Shown here piece after piece: positions 6,632 through 8,476 of a stretch of 8,476 nucleotides of DNA. This DNA comes from an uncultured delta proteobacterium (lineage in GTDB: Bacteria > UBA10199 > GCA-002796325 > 1-14-0-20-49-13). The stretch lies in assembly GCA_903868375.1 (NCBI GenBank), contig CAIPVD010000344.1, forward strand, positions 1 through 8,476, in the 5' to 3' direction. The notes below the pieces were generated by a model. It ran no database searches and was not told the DNA's origin. It worked only from the letters and a program-made list of their open reading frames with translations. Both the position numbers and the translations under genes were made by a program. Numbering within the stretch: position 1 is the stretch's first letter; each line of letters starts with the position of its first letter.

Positions 6632-7573
6632 ATGATTCAATTACCGGTTGGACTTCCATCTAGCGGACTGTTCGGCGCTAATAATTTGCAAACGATGGTG
6701 GCCTCAAGCTTTGCAACCGCGGCAAATGAAATAGTGGCCGATCCAAATTTTTTGGCAGTATCTGCACAAAAAAATCTTTACCAAGATGCAAATGGCGGCG
6801 TCACAAAAACCGATTCCTACCGCATGATGGGCGCCGATCAAAAACCTGGCACTTGGGTTTCAGACAATCCACGTGACTTTGAACCGCTCGTCATTGACAG
6901 AACACCCCCTTTTGAAATGTCAATTATATTGCGGCCGGCGGCTTTCTTGGAAGGCTGCCTGGTTACAGCAAAAGGCTTAAAAACTTTTTTAACCGGTATA
7001 GATCTTTCGTTGGAAGGTTTAAGGACCCTGTTGAACAGAAGGGCAAGCGGCTTTGGGCGTCAATCAGAGCCAAGAACTCTACTGGAAGCGTTAGATTTTC
7101 CTCCAATTGCCGAGATTGCTGAAAGAGCTATTTTTGCCATCGATCCCAGAAAGTTCTTAGGCAAACCCTTGACTCGAGATGTAGCAAGGCTTCTTACCAT
7201 AATGGATAATTTAAGTGCCTCAAGGGCATGGCTTCTTTTTGCAAAGATGTCTTCGGAGGACCTAGTTACAGTGGCAAACGCCGGTAGAACACAAGCTATC
7301 TTTGAATTGATCTTCCGCATGAGAAAGGGTGAAGCAGGCGCAGCCGATGCAGTAAGATCGATAGACCCAACAGCCCTTGCCAAAGACATTAGAACCTTGT
7401 CCGAAGTCAAAGGTGAACGCGTTTTCGGATGGCAGTTCAAAACAACACGCGAAAACTACATTGCAGCGATGCGTTCGGACCTCATCGATCTTGCACGTTA
7501 TAATAAGAAGGCTGCGGAAATACTAGGCACTGTCTCTGGGATCGACAGACAAAGAGTTGCGACCGTTAATTAA
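6632..7573 (+). CDS. Hypothetical protein, 313 residues, probably cytoplasmic
   Basis: I do not recognise this protein. It has no signal peptide, and its moderately hydrophobic stretch at about 96-121 is too polar for a confident membrane segment. Residues 1 to about 90 look irregular (LPSSGLFGANN, then DANGGVTKTDSYRMMG). From about 100 onward it looks mostly helical, with amphipathic stretches such as 183-206 and 222-232. There is a single cysteine (109), and no Walker, HTH, zinc or catalytic signature. The start is firm: ATG with AAGGAG 7 bases upstream and a possible promoter at 6567-6595. The stop TAA lies inside the palindrome GTTAATTAAC, followed by a T7 run. By eye its codons are more A/T-rich than those of mfd, which could reflect low expression or a different history. 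It lies upstream of folD in the same direction with 57 bases between, but folD seems to have its own promoter, so a shared function is not implied. Confidence 0.8.
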   Translation: MIQLPVGLPSSGLFGANNLQTMVASSFATAANEIVADPNFLAVSAQKNLYQDANGGVTKTDSYRMMGADQKPGTWVSDNPRDFEPLVIDRTPPFEMSIILRPAAFLEGCLVTAKGLKTFLTGIDLSLEGLRTLLNRRASGFGRQSEPRTLLEALDFPPIAEIAERAIFAIDPRKFLGKPLTRDVARLLTIMDNLSASRAWLLFAKMSSEDLVTVANAGRTQAIFELIFRMRKGEAGAADAVRSIDPTALAKDIRTLSEVKGERVFGWQFKTTRENYIAAMRSDLIDLARYNKKAAEILGTVSGIDRQRVATVN

Positions 7574-7594
7574 CACTTTTTTTCAAAACGGTTG
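7560..7594 (+). other. Hairpin with T7 run between the 313-residue gene and folD
   Basis: CGACCGTT (7560-7567) can pair with AACGGTTG (7587-7594), one G-U pair included, around a 19-base loop that contains the T7 run at 7577-7583. Because the T run is in the loop it is not a canonical terminator. The 3' arm overlaps the candidate folD -35 box. Confidence 0.3.
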
Positions 7595-7618
7595 ACAATA
7601 GACGCTCGCGCTAATAGT
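7592..7618 (+). promoter_or_regulatory. Candidate folD promoter
   Basis: A perfect TTGACA (7592-7597) is followed after 15 bases by AATAGT (7613-7618, four of six). The spacer is shorter than ideal. Transcription would start near 7625, about six bases before ATG 7631, which fits the absence of any Shine-Dalgarno for folD. Confidence 0.4.
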
Positions 7619-7630
7619 CATTGCCCTCAA

Positions 7631-8470
7631 ATGGCACAGATAATCGACGGAAAAGCGTTAGCCGAAAAATTTCGTGGCCTTATCAAATCTGAAATATCCG
7701 AAAAACATTTGGAACCAGGTCTTGCGGTCGTCCTAGTTGGCAACAACGCCGCATCGCAGGTTTACGTTCGCAATAAAAAGAAGGCGTGTGCCGAAGTTAG
7801 CATCAAAAGCTTTGATCACACGCTCCCCGAAGAAACTTCCGAGGCAGATCTTCTCAAACTTATTAATAAACTCAACGCCGATAAATCGGTTCACGGTATT
7901 CTAGTTCAGCTCCCGCTTCCTGAACATATCGATTCGCAGAAGGTACTTAACGCAATTTCTCCAGACAAAGATGTAGATGGTTTTCATCCCGTAAATTTAG
8001 GCAGGCTTCTTTCCGGCCAAAAAGGCCTTCGTCCCTGCACTCCTGTTGGCGTTATGGAGATGATCGATTCAACCGGCTACGACCTTAAAGGCAAACACGC
8101 GGTCGTTGTAGGGCGAAGCAATATCGTGGGTAAACCTGTTGCGGTGATGTTACTCGAACGCCACGCAACCGTTACGATATGCCATTCGCGCACGGTGAAC
8201 CTCCCCGAAGTAGTCAAGGCGGCAGATGTAGTAGTGGCGGCACTTGGCAAGGCGGAGTTCGTGAAAGGTTCCTGGATCAAGAAAGGCGCAGTTGTAATAG
8301 ATGTGGGCATAAACAGGACAACCGAAGGAAAGCTCGTCGGCGATGTTGAATTCGCAGAGGCATCGAAACATGCAGGCTTTATATCACCAGTTCCAGGCGG
8401 CGTAGGTCCTATGACCATCGCCATGTTACTTAAGAACACATTAAACTCATGCAAGGAGATAAAAAAATGA
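7631..8470 (+). CDS. folD: Bifunctional methylenetetrahydrofolate dehydrogenase / methenyltetrahydrofolate cyclohydrolase
   Basis: FolD oxidises 5,10-methylene-THF with NADP+ to methenyl-THF and hydrolyses this to 10-formyl-THF, feeding purine and formyl-methionine synthesis; it acts in the cytoplasm. From ATG 7631 it has 279 residues (E. coli 288). Tyr45 and Lys49 in YVRNKKKACAEV correspond to the catalytic Tyr/Lys pair. VQLPLP is at 92-97, PDKDVDGFHP at 111-120 with Asp116, the NADP-binding GRSNIVGKP at 161-169, and the C-terminal signature PVPGGVGPMT at 253-262. An upstream in-frame TTG at 7592 would add 13 residues unlike the family and coincides with a TTGACA promoter box, whereas MAQIIDGK matches where FolD proteins begin. 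No ribosome site precedes the ATG, so the message may be near-leaderless. The stop overlaps the next start as ATGA, so the downstream gene is probably co-translated. Confidence 0.97.
   Translation: MAQIIDGKALAEKFRGLIKSEISEKHLEPGLAVVLVGNNAASQVYVRNKKKACAEVSIKSFDHTLPEETSEADLLKLINKLNADKSVHGILVQLPLPEHIDSQKVLNAISPDKDVDGFHPVNLGRLLSGQKGLRPCTPVGVMEMIDSTGYDLKGKHAVVVGRSNIVGKPVAVMLLERHATVTICHSRTVNLPEVVKAADVVVAALGKAEFVKGSWIKKGAVVIDVGINRTTEGKLVGDVEFAEASKHAGFISPVPGGVGPMTIAMLLKNTLNSCKEIKK
8453..8458 (+). promoter_or_regulatory. Shine-Dalgarno of the gene after folD
   Basis: AAGGAG within the last folD codons, 8 bases before ATG 8467. It supports a real start there and translational coupling to folD. Confidence 0.65.
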
Positions 8471-8476
8471 AACACA
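8467..8476 (+). CDS. Start of a further gene, truncated by the window end
   Basis: ATG overlaps the folD TGA as ATGA and reads Met-Lys-His before the window ends. The strong AAGGAG 8 bases upstream and the overlap suggest a gene in the same operon as folD. Nothing can be said about its product. Confidence 0.6.

Noticed and set aside
7592..7630. Upstream TTG start extending FolD by 13 residues
   Set aside because: The extension does not resemble the FolD N-terminus, has no ribosome site, and its TTG is part of a TTGACA promoter-like box.

Overview
The window is an ordinary-looking bacterial chromosomal segment of intermediate GC content (judged by eye). It carries two recognisable housekeeping genes, mfd and folD, and three complete genes I cannot assign to a named function. 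The lipoprotein-type signal with Ser at +2 suggests a Gram-negative (diderm) organism. The Mfd helicase motifs read like deltaproteobacterial or related proteins, but that placement is an impression and not a phylogeny. I see no mobile element, CRISPR array, tRNA or rRNA. There is no gene-free stretch over 300 bases; the longest gap is 137 bases between mfd and the next gene. Bases 1-40 hold nothing I can name.

Layout. On the minus strand, 41-1735 encodes a secreted probable lipoprotein built from about ten Asp-box (BNR-type) beta-propeller repeats. Upstream of it, also on the minus strand, 1842-3056 encodes a protein with a disordered charged N-terminal half, a helical core and a single C-terminal membrane segment (tail-anchored). 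The two are separated by 106 bases holding a candidate terminator and a candidate -35 element, so they are probably separate transcription units. Divergently from the tail-anchored gene, with only 60 bases between start codons, mfd runs 3117-6494 on the plus strand. A 137-base gap follows, with an imperfect hairpin that swallows the mfd stop codon and a candidate promoter. Next come an unrecognised 313-residue cytoplasmic protein (6632-7573), folD (7631-8470), and the first three codons of a further gene that overlaps the folD stop as ATGA.

Functionally, Mfd couples stalled RNA polymerase to nucleotide excision repair, and FolD supplies 10-formyl-THF and NADPH in one-carbon metabolism. Nothing in the window ties the three unknown proteins to either pathway. 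The points most worth a second look are: an A8 slippery run in the tail-anchored gene, where a slip in either direction would remove the membrane anchor; a recurring TTGAC(A/T) box about 40 bases upstream of three starts, which suggests leaderless or near-leaderless transcripts; the hairpin at the mfd end; and the Asp-box lipoprotein. I did not find a convincing new multi-gene system.
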